In this document: positions 1 to 10,760 of the stretch, in pieces
How positions within the stretch are numbered: the first letter of the stretch is position 1
How the letters are laid out: each line of letters opens with the position of its first letter
Assembly: GCF_963678635.1 (NCBI RefSeq)
Contig: NC_087071.1
Span: 2,036,537 to 2,100,536 of the forward strand
Length of the DNA stretch: 64,000 bases
Source: Symsagittifera roscoffensis
Taxonomy: Eukaryota; Xenacoelomorpha; Acoela; Convolutidae
Direction: 5' to 3'
Notes under the pieces: model-generated
What the model was told of the DNA's origin: nothing
The model's input: only the letters and a program-made list of their open reading frames with translations
Database searches by the model: none
Program-made: the position numbers and the translations under genes

Positions 1-1160
1 TATTTGTTTCAGTTTTATAGCTTGATTCAACAGTTTTAAAACACTTTAATAACAAGTTGTCACAACTTTGAATTAAGACATTTTTAAGGAATCCGCGTAG
101 AAAACAAAATCCCTCGAAGCAAATCTGTTACGAATTGGAAAAAGTTAACAGCTAAGATCTTGATTAACATAAATTGGTTATAATTAACCAATATTCTCTG
201 ATGCGATCAAAAACAACTATTTAACTAGTTAAATTGGTGGGCAACTTTAAATGCAAACTCAAGCTTTTCTTTTACAAAAATTTATTTTTAAGGACCTTAG
301 TAGAAAATGCCGGGTAGAAATCGCCCGGGGGTGCTGACATCAGTGTTTTAAGATATACCGTACAAACTCGATACCCTTTTTTATTGCATAAATGATTCAT
401 AAACCCTATTTTAACAGCTGATTATAGCATTACCCACCCTAACACGAAGAACTCCCCAAAATCATGGGAGCTCCGAAAACATGAGCCTTACTCTCTAAGA
501 TCTTAAAACATGGCCAAATCTCTAAACTATATTAAACATTTAAAAATTGTATTCCCACCTTTATACACATGATACTGACCAAATAGTTTATAACCTATCT
601 TAATACGTGTAAATCAGCATCCCCTCTTCTCACCGGAAAATTTGTACCCGAACCATACTACTGACCCCCCTTAACACACATATAGGTGGATTTCAAAGAA
701 ATGGGAATCTGGACATAGAGCGAGTGATCAAAATGGCAATCAATGGAAAAATTATTATATAATTTCCAGGACCAGTTTTTAGTCATTATTGTAGAAAAGA
801 TTGACAATTTTTGGAACAAAAAAACTGGTCCATGAAAACAAATAATGATTTTTTCATTGTTTCAACGACCCGACATTTTTTCGAGAAAATGAAAAAAAAT
901 TGGAGCAATATTTTGAGCAAAAAAAAATGAATCGGTCAGAGAGAAAACATTCTTAAAACTTCACATCAACAGGAAAATTTTTTTTGCATGAAACGAAAAC
1001 TGGCTTTCTTAGACCCAACCTTAGTCGACAAATCCTTGAACCTAACTTTGATCATTGAGAGGTCTTCACAAAAATAATTAAAAGAAAGATCACAATTTTT
1101 TCGTCCATTAGCGAATTTGTAGTGTGACTTTTATCAGAGCTATTATAAAACAAATGAGCA
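1..1160. other. AT-rich non-coding stretch upstream of gene A
   Basis: I see no open frame with family similarity here. The stretch is AT-rich with homopolymer runs. A less AT-rich patch near 300-720 carries the only CG-rich motif (cgcccggggg near 322) but nothing recognisable. It is best read as the 5' flank of gene A. Confidence 0.5.
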
Positions 1161-1164
1161 ACAC

Positions 1165-1310
1165 ATAAAACCAATCAATCAAATCACTCGCCGTCAACTG
1201 AAAATGCCACTGCTCTAACTAAAAACAGTTTCATTTTGCCCTCAGTACTTCAATAGTGATAAGAGTTAAAAATCAATTTCAACAGTTTAACAGTTCTGGT
1301 AATAACTATT
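1165..1310 (+). promoter_or_regulatory. Conserved 5' flank shared by genes A and C (candidate promoter)
   Basis: This block directly upstream of the signal-peptide exon of gene A can be aligned by eye with 44685-44815, the block upstream of copy C. Shared pieces include AATCAATCA, TCACTCGCC, CCACTGCT and TTTTGCCCTCA in the same order. Gene and flank were therefore duplicated together. Retention of the motifs 80-160 bp before the start codon is compatible with core-promoter or 5' UTR function. In copy C a TCAGT arthropod-like initiator lies at 44803-44807; its counterpart in A is less clear. The regulatory role is an inference. Confidence 0.35.
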
Positions 1311-1329
1311 AGAAAAATATTCGATCCTA

Positions 1330-1410
1330 ATGAATGTTTTTGCCATTTATTTATTTACTTTGCTTTCAACTCAGATCAGTTCTAATGGTGATCAAAAATT
1401 CAATCTTCAT
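1330..1410 (+). CDS. Gene A exon 1: signal-peptide exon of secreted LRR-like glycoprotein
   Basis: An ATG at 1330, directly preceded by an in-frame TAA, opens 27 codons. They begin MNVFAIYLFTLLS, a typical signal peptide with a hydrophobic core, followed by a polar stretch (SSNGDQKFNLH). The exon ends in phase 0 at a strong donor, CAT|gtgagt. The corresponding segment of copy C (44902-44970) has the same length from the GCC codon onward and the same gtgagt donor, and a third, broken copy lies at 41226-41310. Joining this exon to 4025-4073 and 5072-6351 keeps one open frame of 469 codons. No single longer exon explains the position. The splice joins are inferred from phase and conservation, not from transcripts. 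Confidence 0.7.
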
Positions 1411-1551
1411 GTGAGTATCTGAGCAAAAATTTTAGAAAAAAAACGTTAAAAGATAAATGTTTCACACTGAAAAATTTTTTATCTCACAAAAGGACCAAAA
1501 GTGTTACCAAAAGAGTTGAATGGACCAAAAGGGTGAAATACCATTCTTTAA

Positions 1552-1956
1552 ACATCATGTCTTCGTTTGAAATATCTACCAGTTATTACCAATCTGGATA
1601 TCAAGACTAAATTTGGACACTTTCTCAAAAAAGTGGAGAAAATTGAAATAATCACACTGAAAAACTTGAACTCAATCTATTTTTTTTCAGACAATTTAAC
1701 ACCGTTGGAATTTTTGCTCAAGGCTCGAATAAGTAATTTTTCTAAAGATATGTGTAATCAGTCAGTTTTTTTGAGGTATCTAAAAAAATTCCAAATAAGA
1801 AACGCCAAACATTTTATTCAATTCTATAACTACTCCATTTCCAACATGGAGTTTTCTTATGCTGTTGAAGAAAATTACGCTTACATTGATAAACAAATAC
1901 TTGTTTTCATCAGAAAAAGGCACACTAAGCCTTATTCCGCAAATTTTTTTAGATAA
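1552..1956 (+). pseudogene. ORF inside intron 1 of gene A, possible relic of an LRR-like family exon
   Basis: The frame is open from just after a TAA at 1549 to a TAG at 1954-1956. The first ATG-like start is only a TTG at 1567. The predicted 130 or so residues contain strand-like hydrophobic stretches (VEKIEIITLKN, LEFLLKARISNF, FLRYLKKFQIRNAKHF). By eye these resemble the late LRR-like strands of copies A and D, for example FLRKSTALETIYIHRS in D. There is no conserved counterpart frame in intron 1 of copy C. It could be a fossil exon of an older family member captured in the intron, an alternative exon, or chance in AT-rich DNA. Confidence 0.3.
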
Positions 1957-2197
1957 TTGCCCTAAGAAGGCAAAGATTCTGCGTTGACATGCAAGTGACA
2001 AAATCTGTTGTCAGCTAAAACAGAACCTGTTAAGCAAGATAAGTAACGATGCTTTGGGTGAAAGCACAAAAATTCAGAAAAGCTTCTTGAATTAAAACTG
2101 AGCAACCTACACAAAAATGGATTTTAACTCTCTAAACTGGCTAATGGCGAGGAGTTTTTTGACAGTATTTTCTTGAAAACTCAAAAAATAATAACTA

Positions 2198-2540
2198 ACC
2201 GACAGCAAACGATCTGATCTCTTAAAATCTCAATTTTTGAGTTGAAGCTCTTACAATTTTTCAGATTCTGAACACTTCACATTGATGGACAAAGTCAAAC
2301 AGAAACTCAAGTTTTTTTTCCCTGAAATACCTGTTTTCAAGGATCAGTTTGGACAAATTTCACAGGGAGTTTAAGCAAAACATTTAATAGACCAAGAATA
2401 TATGATCAGAGCTGCCCAAATTAAAGTATCAAAATTTAGTTTCAAAGGCTTACCAGCTTTTTCCACATCCAAAAAGGCCAGTTCTTCAAGTGAAAGTTTG
2501 AGACTTTCGCACATATTAGTTCAGATCATTTGCTGTCGGT
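2198..2540. mobile_element. MITE with 20-bp terminal inverted repeats in intron 1 of gene A
   Basis: The left end 2198-2217 (accgacagcaaacgatctga) is the reverse complement of 2521-2540 with one mismatch. The element is about 343 bp and has no coding potential, so it is a non-autonomous inverted-repeat element. A more degraded copy sits at the equivalent place in intron 1 of copy C (about 45541-45895), so the insertion predates the gene duplication. Confidence 0.6.
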
Positions 2541-4024
2541 CGGTTTGTTGAAATTCCAATTAAACACTGTTTAAAATGGTCCTTGAAATCAGGCATTTTA
2601 GAGTAAAAACGAAAAATTGTTTTTAAATTATCCACTATTGTTTTATAAGTTTGTCAAACTCAGGTGACATATACGGTAAAGGAGATAACTAAACATTTAA
2701 TTTTAAAAAAATTTCTCAATTTTCGTTAACATTATCGATTGATAAAACTCCAAGACTTTCTATTTACAAAGAAAAACGCAATAAATTTTCGAAACAGATT
2801 TTTGAACAAAAAATAATCGCACTATTTTAAAATAATTTTAGTGAAACGGCGTCTTGTGGGGCTACAATATTATGCGTGACAAAGCACAGCGGAGCGTGTA
2901 TGTTTAAAAGATGATAAATAAATTTAAATATAGTTTTAAAATGACACACTTTAAAAGAAAACTCTTGGCCAAAATTAAATTTCCAAGAATGACATTTATG
3001 AGTCTAAATTAGCAAAAAAAATGTATAATCATTGATGAGATTTCATATTCTTTCAAATTATGAAAGTTCAAGCTCAAATTTGATTTTCGATTTTTGATTC
3101 AAAGTCGATTGTTAAATAGTGATGTAAATATATACTGAGAAAATTTCAAAACGCATCATCTAACAAATTTCGTGCACGTTTTGGAGCTGCGGTAAGTACC
3201 TTCTCCATTCGATTTCTTCTGTTGTATAACAAAACTTGTAAGCCCAATTGCGTCTCATAAAAATTATTTGTTTTTCACTCATGTTAGCCAAAAAGTTATA
3301 CGACAGTAGAGACGTTTTCTTTCAGAACATCATTTTTTATTTCCAAATAATTATTTCATCAAACAGTTTCAATCATTTATTACAAACACACCTCTTAGCA
3401 AAAAAGTTAGAAAAACTCCCAAATTGATGCTTATTAAACAGGACGTTCAGTGTCGCACCTTTGTTCAAAACGCCTCCAAAAAACTCAATTTTAGCTGTTT
3501 TTTCAAGCAAATGCCACCTTTATTTTCAGGTAGTGAAAACATATTGTGAATCTAAATTATTACTAAAAAATAGAGCAACCATTGATAGTAGCTAATGAGC
3601 GGACAAAACGATTATATACAGAAGAAGATAAAAGTGATTTAAGCGTCAAACGTAACTGATCAAAGACCTAGAAGCTTTTTAGATAACAACTTTTGATAGC
3701 ATTGCTTAGAACTTTAGAAATGAAATAGTCAATAGCCATCTTTAAATTTTTAATATGCAAGCTTTTTTGAGGCCTTTGAAGTGTATAAGGAAAAATGTGA
3801 AGTTGCAAAAAATATTCCTAAGGCTTTCAAAAGTAACGCTCAAAAAAAATTTTCGAATAACATTTAACCGAGTAGAAATACGTCAACCCAAAACAAGTTA
3901 CAGTTCACATGGATATTTGAAAAAAAAACTTCCGAGAAAAATGTTGGAGCAGTACATAAAATGGTTCTTAATTGAATAGAATAATTTAGCTTGGTCAGTT
4001 ATTGGAATTAGTTCTTTGTTTTAG
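2541..4024 (+). other. Remainder of intron 1 of gene A
   Basis: AT-rich intronic sequence with stops in all frames. It ends in a polypyrimidine tract and acceptor (ttctttgttttag) at 4024. The last stretch before the acceptor matches copy C just before 53244. An open frame at 3755-3979 begins and ends without splice support and is lysine-rich low complexity; I do not regard it as a gene. Confidence 0.5.
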
Positions 4025-4073
4025 GCGACTAAAAAAATGGGCGAGATGACTTTCACATCTGCTTCGAAAAACG
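4025..4073 (+). CDS. Gene A exon 2: 49-nt linker exon
   Basis: This short exon follows the acceptor tttgttttag and precedes the donor G|gtatct. It enters in phase 0 and leaves in phase 1 and encodes 16 residues (ATKKMGEMTFTSASKN) plus the first base of a glycine codon. Copy C has a 49-nt counterpart at 53244-53292 with the same acceptor context and the same phases, encoding a more hydrophobic version (AIAIMGKITLMSALIS). Equal length and phase in two diverged copies is the main evidence that it is a real exon. It places a short linker between the signal peptide and the cysteine cap. An internal ATG in both copies might serve as an alternative start. Confidence 0.6.
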
Positions 4074-5071
4074 GTATCTATTTTGCAACTATTTTCAACG
4101 CATGCACGAAGCCACTATTAACCAAAACGACTGACTAGGATTATCAAATTTTTCAAACTTATCGAATCGGTTTAAAATAAATCAACCAATCTAGAGTGAT
4201 CATGCAATTCTTGTGACAAGTTGTCTCTGGTAAATGCAAAGATCTTTGAGTATAACTTTTAAAAAATTTAAATTACAAAACAGCATATCTTGACAGTTTC
4301 ACTTTGAGCAACTGTCATATTGCAATTCTGAAAACATCGCTTAAACATCATAAAGTGTCACCAATAAAATGAAAAATCATTTTGTGCGGTTGTTTTAGCT
4401 CTTAAGATTGCTTGTATTTCAAGCTGGTCTAGGTGAATATCACTCTTTGAACCAGAGAAATGCAGCTGAATACAAACACTGATTGATAGGAACTTTAATA
4501 CTAGTTTATATTTATGAGATAGAAAAATTAAATCACATAACTTCACTACTAAACACATAGTCGTATCGGAGCTTTGTAAACAGGGTTGGCTTAAACCAAA
4601 AACTGGCTACTGGATGAACCAAGTTTGACAACATTTTCACTTTAATGAAGAGACATTGTCGTTTGAGGAATTAAAGATGCTCTGATCAAGACTTTATCAC
4701 TAAAAACAAACTACTTCTATTTTTGTGGATAAGGGATGGGATTGCAGCTGACTCATGAAAGACGCATAAAAACAATTTGATGGATTACATTTAAAAATAA
4801 CGTTTTAAAAGAGCCAGATCTTTAGTGCATGCACAATTGCGCTTGAAATAAACCTTTTTGAACTGAAGTCTTTTTACAAAAAGAAACATCCGCAATCTTA
4901 TTTTAGAAGCGATGTTAATGATAACTGATCGAGTTCAATGACAAAAACACGAATACCTTACAAGCGACCTCAAAAAAACAAGGAAACTCTAAAATATAGT
5001 CTTTCATCTTAGATGAAATGGGTCCTCTTAGAGTTAGCCTAATTCATCTTAATTTATTTTAAATATTTTAG
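4074..5071 (+). other. Intron 2 of gene A
   Basis: The intron starts gtatct and ends aaatattttag. Parts are homologous to intron 2 of copy C: the tract containing actgattgat near 4478 matches 54216 and the following bases. I see no other coding feature in it. Confidence 0.55.
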
Positions 5072-6351
5072 GTGCTCCCAACATGAATTCATTCAATTCA
5101 TCATCTAAAAGAACCCAATATCAACAAAAGAACGAGACTTTTCCATGTGGGTCATTATCACCCTGTCTATGTACAAAATCAGCACAAGATTCAGGTCTTA
5201 CAATTGTAAGCCAATGCCCAGTGGAGAACTATTTTTTAATGATTACAGGGATTCAAGCTAACAGGGTTAAAATTATACCAGCGATCATTTCTAAATTCGA
5301 CGGTTTCAAAATGAATATCTCGATCATGAATAATACAATGAAATCAATTGACGATTTGCACATCAAAAATGCGAATTCGCAGGTAAAGCAAGCGTTGGGA
5401 GACATCAGAACTCTGATATTTAAAAACAATACTCAATTGGTTCTTCCAGACTTCGACAGATTAAAAACAGCTGGAACAGAAAACTTAGTTTTTTGCAAAA
5501 ACGCTGTCAGTCAAATAATTGGATCTGCAATTAGTGCACAAGAAGTCATTTTTTTTCATCTGGGAAGTTTCAGTATGAACTTTTCACACGAGGAAAAAAA
5601 TGACCATTTTTCTGTTATGAGTGCCAGATCAATTTATATAGAAGGAATAATGTCGGACATTTTTCTGCCAATAGATACGACGTTGGAAAGCGTGGTAATC
5701 AAAAAAGTTCAATCTTTCACCAATAGTGAGCTGCTGCAGAAGGATGTTTTAAGGAGATCAGTAATAGAAAAGGAGATACGAATAGAAGAAAGTATACACG
5801 TTACTTTGCCAAAAAACTTTATGAATGGTGAACTTGTGAGTAATACAAACCCACCAGCTCCATTTGATTTTATTATTGATCCTTGGAACGTTCAACAACA
5901 TGTTTTTGTTGAAGCCAGAGTGCCTTTTATAAAAACTTTCAATGGCGTCGCTTTGAATGATGCTCAAAGAAAAGCTTTGATAACAGACAATACTGGGAAA
6001 AACTGTGCTATATTCTGCCAGTGTGGTCAAAATTTGAAAGGAAGTTGCAGCTCTTGTGATGAAAAACACAAAAAAAACTGTGCAATTTGCATCAAGAACA
6101 AATTAAAACTGGGCAATCAAGATATGTACAAACAAATTTGTTCAATTAAAAATATGTCAATTGTGAATGGCCCAGCTCAAATTTATTCATCTTCAACTGC
6201 TTCAAACTTACTCAAATCTACTAAAATGGACGACAAAACAATTCAAACGATTCAATCAACATGTTCTGATGCCTATGTTCTGATAAGTCAATCGGACAGA
6301 AAATTTATTTTTATTCGACCATTCTCATTGCTACTTTTGCAACAAAATTGA
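5072..6351 (+). CDS. Gene A exon 3: cysteine-capped LRR-like extracellular protein (main exon)
   Basis: This is the body of an inferred secreted or tethered glycoprotein. In the spliced 469-residue model it covers residues 44-469. An N-terminal cysteine cap has Cys 69, 75, 77 and 92 (FPCGSLSPCLCTK then SQCP). About six irregular LRR-like strands follow, such as IRTLIFKNNTQLVLP, ARSIYIEGIMSDIFLP and EKEIRIEESIHVTLP. Next come a conserved WNV and FNGVALNDAQR segment and a seven-cysteine module (Cys 355-383). There are many N-glycosylation sequons (NSS, NET, NIS, NNT, NFS). The acceptor is ttttag at 5071, and the phase-1 join completes a glycine codon. The last residues (RPFSLLLLQQN) are hydrophobic, but the tail is out of register with copy C. 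Function is unknown. The cap-plus-LRR layout resembles crustacean proteins called non-catalytic luciferin-monooxygenase subunits; that link is tentative. Confidence 0.8.
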
Positions 6352-7690
6352 GAATTTCAGTCATAAACGAACACTGCGATTGAAAAAACACTGCGATTGA
6401 ACACTGCAACTGAATTGTTACAGGGGTTTTGCTTTGAAAAAGCCGGCAATTTTACTTTTCTAAGCTTTCTTTGCTAAAAACTTGAAACCCGAGTTGACAA
6501 AAGTCTGCAGCACCGGCAGGTTTTATGAAGAAAATGGCTTTTGTCGCAACTTTTTTTAATAGAAGAGACAATCAAAACCTCTCGATAAGAGAAACTTTTT
6601 TATCAGTGTAATTGTTTATAAGCATATGAAAAAAAAATCAAAATAGTTTGTCCTAACTTTGTCACTGAGCATGTTTTTGTTCCAAGAGGTCTTTTTTGCC
6701 TCAAAAACACTTTTGATCTCAGAAGTTACAAATCATTAAATTTAATTAATGACTCCTTGCATTCAATTTAATATTTCATAATTGAGCAAAAAAAATAAAT
6801 GATAAGAATTTTATGTAATGCAGATCTTAATTTGTAATCAAAATAGTGAGAAAAAATGTTGGTTTTATCATGTAGATATTGTCAATGTATAATTAGATAT
6901 TGTCAATGTATAATTTGCAGATTGAAATTAAGGAAGCGGTTGGAAAAAAAATTAAACTTGAGAAGTTTTGTTTCTGTAAGCGAAACAGAATTTTAACGCT
7001 GGCATGCAAGTTTTGCCAAAAACGTGTTTTGAAGACATATCGTACAACTAAGATCCTTGATTTCTCAGCATTTGTCATAAAAAACTATCATACTGTGCCC
7101 TGCTTCATACTGGACTCAGTATTTATTTTTCTATATTAGATCTGTTTCATTCATATGAAACAAAGAGCCCACAATGTTGAGCAAATATATTTCCAGACCA
7201 CAAAGATGAAAGAACAAAATCAGTAACAAAAAAAAACTTTCTTTTGAATCTAATTTTTTAATCTTTTTGTCAAAATTTGCAGTTACTTTTCAGTGAACGG
7301 TAATAGTATTAGGTAAAATTGGAATGTAATCAAAGCTAAAATACTGTTGAAAAGGTAATGGAAGCAAGCTTTGGCACCCTTCCATAAAAATCATATTAGT
7401 TATTAGACACGCACTAAAAACATTCAGACCATTTTTTCTTGACACCAACACAACCCGCAGAGAGAAAACTCGATTGAGTTCAAAAAGTAAAGAAAAACGC
7501 ACAAATCAACATGAGCGAAGGCGCATTGAATATTATTGATAAAAAACGATTATCTAGGGAAAAAATATACATGTTTCAAATCTGTTTTGATTTTATTGAA
7601 AAAGTTTTATACGTTTTCACTCTACATCTTGTTTATATGATCATTACTAAAACACTCTTCAACTGTCTCTTCTGGATCAGACTTAACGCA
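6352..7690. other. 3' flank of gene A, no gene seen
   Basis: AT-rich sequence after the stop codon of gene A. Overlapping frames near 6893-7139 open on both strands with no family similarity. A short duplicated phrase, attgtcaatgtataatt, occurs at about 6878 and 6900. Confidence 0.45.
6794..6799 (+). terminator. Candidate polyadenylation signal AATAAA for gene A
   Basis: A canonical AATAAA lies about 440 bp after the stop codon. In AT-rich DNA this hexamer is common, so the assignment is weak. Confidence 0.3.
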
Positions 7691-8400
7691 AACTAGATAC
7701 AGACTGTATACTGATTTTACCCAAATTATCTACAAAACAATTGTAGATTATCTACATATTATAAACAGATTGTGTCCATATTATATACAGATAATGAAAA
7801 GATTAAATAGATAGAATATACGGGTTATCTACGGGTTATCTAAGATAAGGATGAATAAAACTGAAATTGTTCTTTGACAAAAAGTTTTATACTGTTTTTA
7901 AATGAAATTTGAACATTTAATCTACAGATTATATCCAGGTTTACTTTAATAAAAATTGTTGATTATCTAGAGATCAATTGCATGTTTCGTAGAAAAGAAA
8001 AATCGATTATTCAGGCACAACAATTCATCTATTTTTGTGAAAAAAATTGATTCTATCTGTATAGACTCGATTATTGTTCGCAAAACGGCTGCAATAAATT
8101 GCTGCAAGCCGCAAGGAAAGAAAAAACCAATTATATACAGAAAAATCTAAAGATTAACGTTAATACACTAAAACCGCTTTGTGGGCATCAAACATTTCGA
8201 AATCGATAAAATGGATTCCTTTTCAACAAAACTAAACGGATTTAGAGTCCAAACAAGCACTTTTTTTTCTACGAAACCTGTATTTAATCTGTAGGTAGTA
8301 TGTATTCAATCAAAATTAAACTGTATAAAACAAAACATGTATATAATCAAACATACCCTCTGGATAGTCTGTATATAATCTGTAGATCATCTGTTTTTCT
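7690..8400. repeat. Cluster of degenerate ATCTACAGATTATATAC motifs in both orientations
   Basis: The motif family (tatctac, attatatacag, tataatctgtagat) recurs many times, in one orientation near 7700-7830 and mostly reversed near 8280-8400. This gives an overall inverted layout around a unique centre. No coding potential. It probably represents a decayed palindromic or terminal-repeat element. Confidence 0.5.
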
Positions 8401-8639
8401 TAAAACGTATTATATTGTCTCAAAACTATAGAGGTCGTAACAAGATCAAATTTATTGCGTTAAACAGCTGGTAAACAGCTGGTTTTTGCTGTCTTCTGAT
8501 AAAGGAACATCCGCATCCAAACTCAGTCGATAAAAGTCAAAAACAAAATGATTTCAGTACCAGTCTGACTAAAAACGAGAAAAGCTGATTTTAATCAACT
8601 AATAATTGGCTAACATCTCTCTTTTTGACAACAAATTAT

Positions 8640-9380
8640 AATACATTATAATCGATTAGTCTATTAATTTTATCCCAATTTCTAAGTTTTGCACAAAAAA
8701 CCAATTTAATGAATGATTCCTTTTGATTTGCCCATTTTGTTTGCATTTGAGTTGCTTATAATTTATGCTTTTTGTAGAGGTTGCTTCATGTGAAAAACAA
8801 ATAAATTAATTTTAAAGAATAAAATCAATTCATATTTAAAACACTTTTTTATTTTCTCATCTCTTCTTCATAAGAGTGCTTTCATGATGCGCACTTTAAG
8901 TGTTTTCAACCACCAAAGTATCAGCACTTTGGTTTATTTTCAGGATTTTTTGGAAGATTTATTTTTCACCTACCGCGGGAATCTTTCAACTTATATGAAA
9001 AGATCTTTATGAAACTTTTAATTAGTGTAAAGCTTTGTGTTCAGATGAACCAAAGTGTGACAAGACATCTCGCTTTTAGATAATTTGTGATTGACAGAAC
9101 ATATTAATCCATGGAATATAATTAAATTATACATTTGAGAAAAAAAAAGAATTTATAATCGGTTATAATCGACTATAACTGATTTAGTGAATTGGTGAGT
9201 TTGATTTATTGATTTAGTGAGTTTTTTGTGTGAGCTATAATCAATTATTATCAATCATGGCAGATTATAATTTCTTTGAAAATATCTCGATTATAATCTA
9301 ATTGACTATTAAAAGACCTAACTTAAAGACCATAAATTATAATTGTCATAAAATCAATATGATATTCCGTTTTAATCGAT
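8640..9380. repeat. Cluster of TATAATCGATTATA-like palindromes
   Basis: Repeated short palindromic variants of tataatcgattataatc occur near 8640, 9155-9180, 9237, 9267, 9290 and 9370. They are separated by unique AT-rich sequence. No gene is visible. Confidence 0.45.
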
Positions 9381-9599
9381 TACTTACATCGTAACAAGAA
9401 CGCGGGTACTTTAAGAAACCAAATATATAGGAAAAGAGAGAAGGTTTATAAAACAAGCACGCTTTGAAAACACCCTGTAGTTAAAAAGATTCAACTTTTT
9501 ATACAGAATAGCTATTTTATACTGATGATTGGCCAACTTTTATTCATAATTATAATTCAACTATTTTTTTATTAGTTAGATCAATTTATTTTACCATCA

Positions 9600-10450
9600 A
9601 AATTAAATCTGAAAAATCCATAATTTAGCCCCCCTTAATCGATTGATAGGGTTGTGCGGTTGATCCCATTGATATAAATTCAACAAAAAGGCCGATGACT
9701 CTTTGTCAGAGCCTCAGTAGCAGGTATGGCTGAATTACGAAGCAATATGCTAAATTCTGCTTCGCGATCATGCAAATATATGCATCCTAAATGGATGGTT
9801 TTCGCAGCTAATTTCGATACTAAAAAACGAAGCACTTGTAAGCAAATGTGAACCACGTTTTTGAAGATTTTAAGGCCTAAACCATTTTAGGGACTCAACT
9901 AACTATCATACGTGCATCCTATACCGCCATATGGTGTTTAATTAACAAAAATTGCCACTTTTTGATTAACTAAATTAACGGTTAAGAAAATACGAAATTG
10001 CTACCGTTTAAGGAATACCTACCGAGGGCAAAACGAGAGAGCAAAACAGACCGGACCCTTTTTGGCCTTTATTTTAGATAGATTATGCTTCAAGTTTCGG
10101 CAGCCCCATATTAAAACTTCGCGTTTTTTACCGAACCACTTTTTATCAAAAAAAATTCATTTTCACATTCATTTTCATCTTTACAAGTGTTGATTTTTTG
10201 AAACATGGGGGTAGAGAGTTGCACAAAAAAAGTTTTTCAGTGTGGCATTAAAAATTGCCATGTTTCCTATTTCTGTGACTGAAACATTGCTGGGAACTGT
10301 TTTCGGGATATATTTATCTACTCCCCGCTATAGCATCTACCAAAGAATATTCACCCCTCTAGGTCTTGAAATCTATTTTAGGGGGGATCTCTCTTGAAAG
10401 AAGTATAGATCCATTTTTTGAAACGCTTTCGTTTTATTACTTATTTCAAA
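9600..10450. other. Transposon-relic stretch
   Basis: Contains a phrase (gggttgtgcggttgatc near 9649) related to 13503-13530, the reverse of 16490, and 18945. This marks a dispersed repeat family. No open coding frame is seen. Confidence 0.35.
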
Positions 10451-10454
10451 AATT

Positions 10455-10760
10455 CGGCGATTCACACCCAAAAAAAACGGGATCCTGCGACGCATATTTT
10501 GCCATACCTGCTCAGGGCCAGCAAAAATGTCTCAAACGTAGGAACCCTAATCTGAGTATTTAGATTAACAGTCAAAAATAACTGGAATGGAATGAAAAAA
10601 AAATTTTGGAATTTTTTTTGGCAGAAATCTGCGCTGACTCGATTTTAATTTTGTAGGATTCAATTTGATTACAGGGGGAAAACTTCAAATGGATGTTCGT
10701 AAATGTGCAACCAAATGGGGCTGCAGATTGATCGGCAAAATGTTCATGACAATTAGCTAG
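10455..10760. repeat. Dispersed repeat, copy 1 (partner at about 20070-20400)
   Basis: The two regions share a long colinear series: gcgattcacaccc, cgggatcctgcg, attttgccatacc, aataactggaatggaa, gcagaaatctgc, attacagggggaaaacttcaa and ggctagac or agctagac. Similarity is clear but degraded, so this is an old repeat family of unknown class. Short frames within it are chance. Confidence 0.6.

Noticed and set aside
1384-1410. Donor AATG|gtgatc (1388) joining exon 1 directly to 5072
   Set aside because: Phase 1 fits and would skip the 49-nt exon, but gtgagt at 1411 is a far better donor and is conserved in copy C. It remains a possible alternative splice.
5758-6069. 103-codon minus-strand frame, and its equivalent at 55575-55886
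   Set aside because: Antisense shadows of the main exons of A and C; open because of the coding strand's codon pattern.
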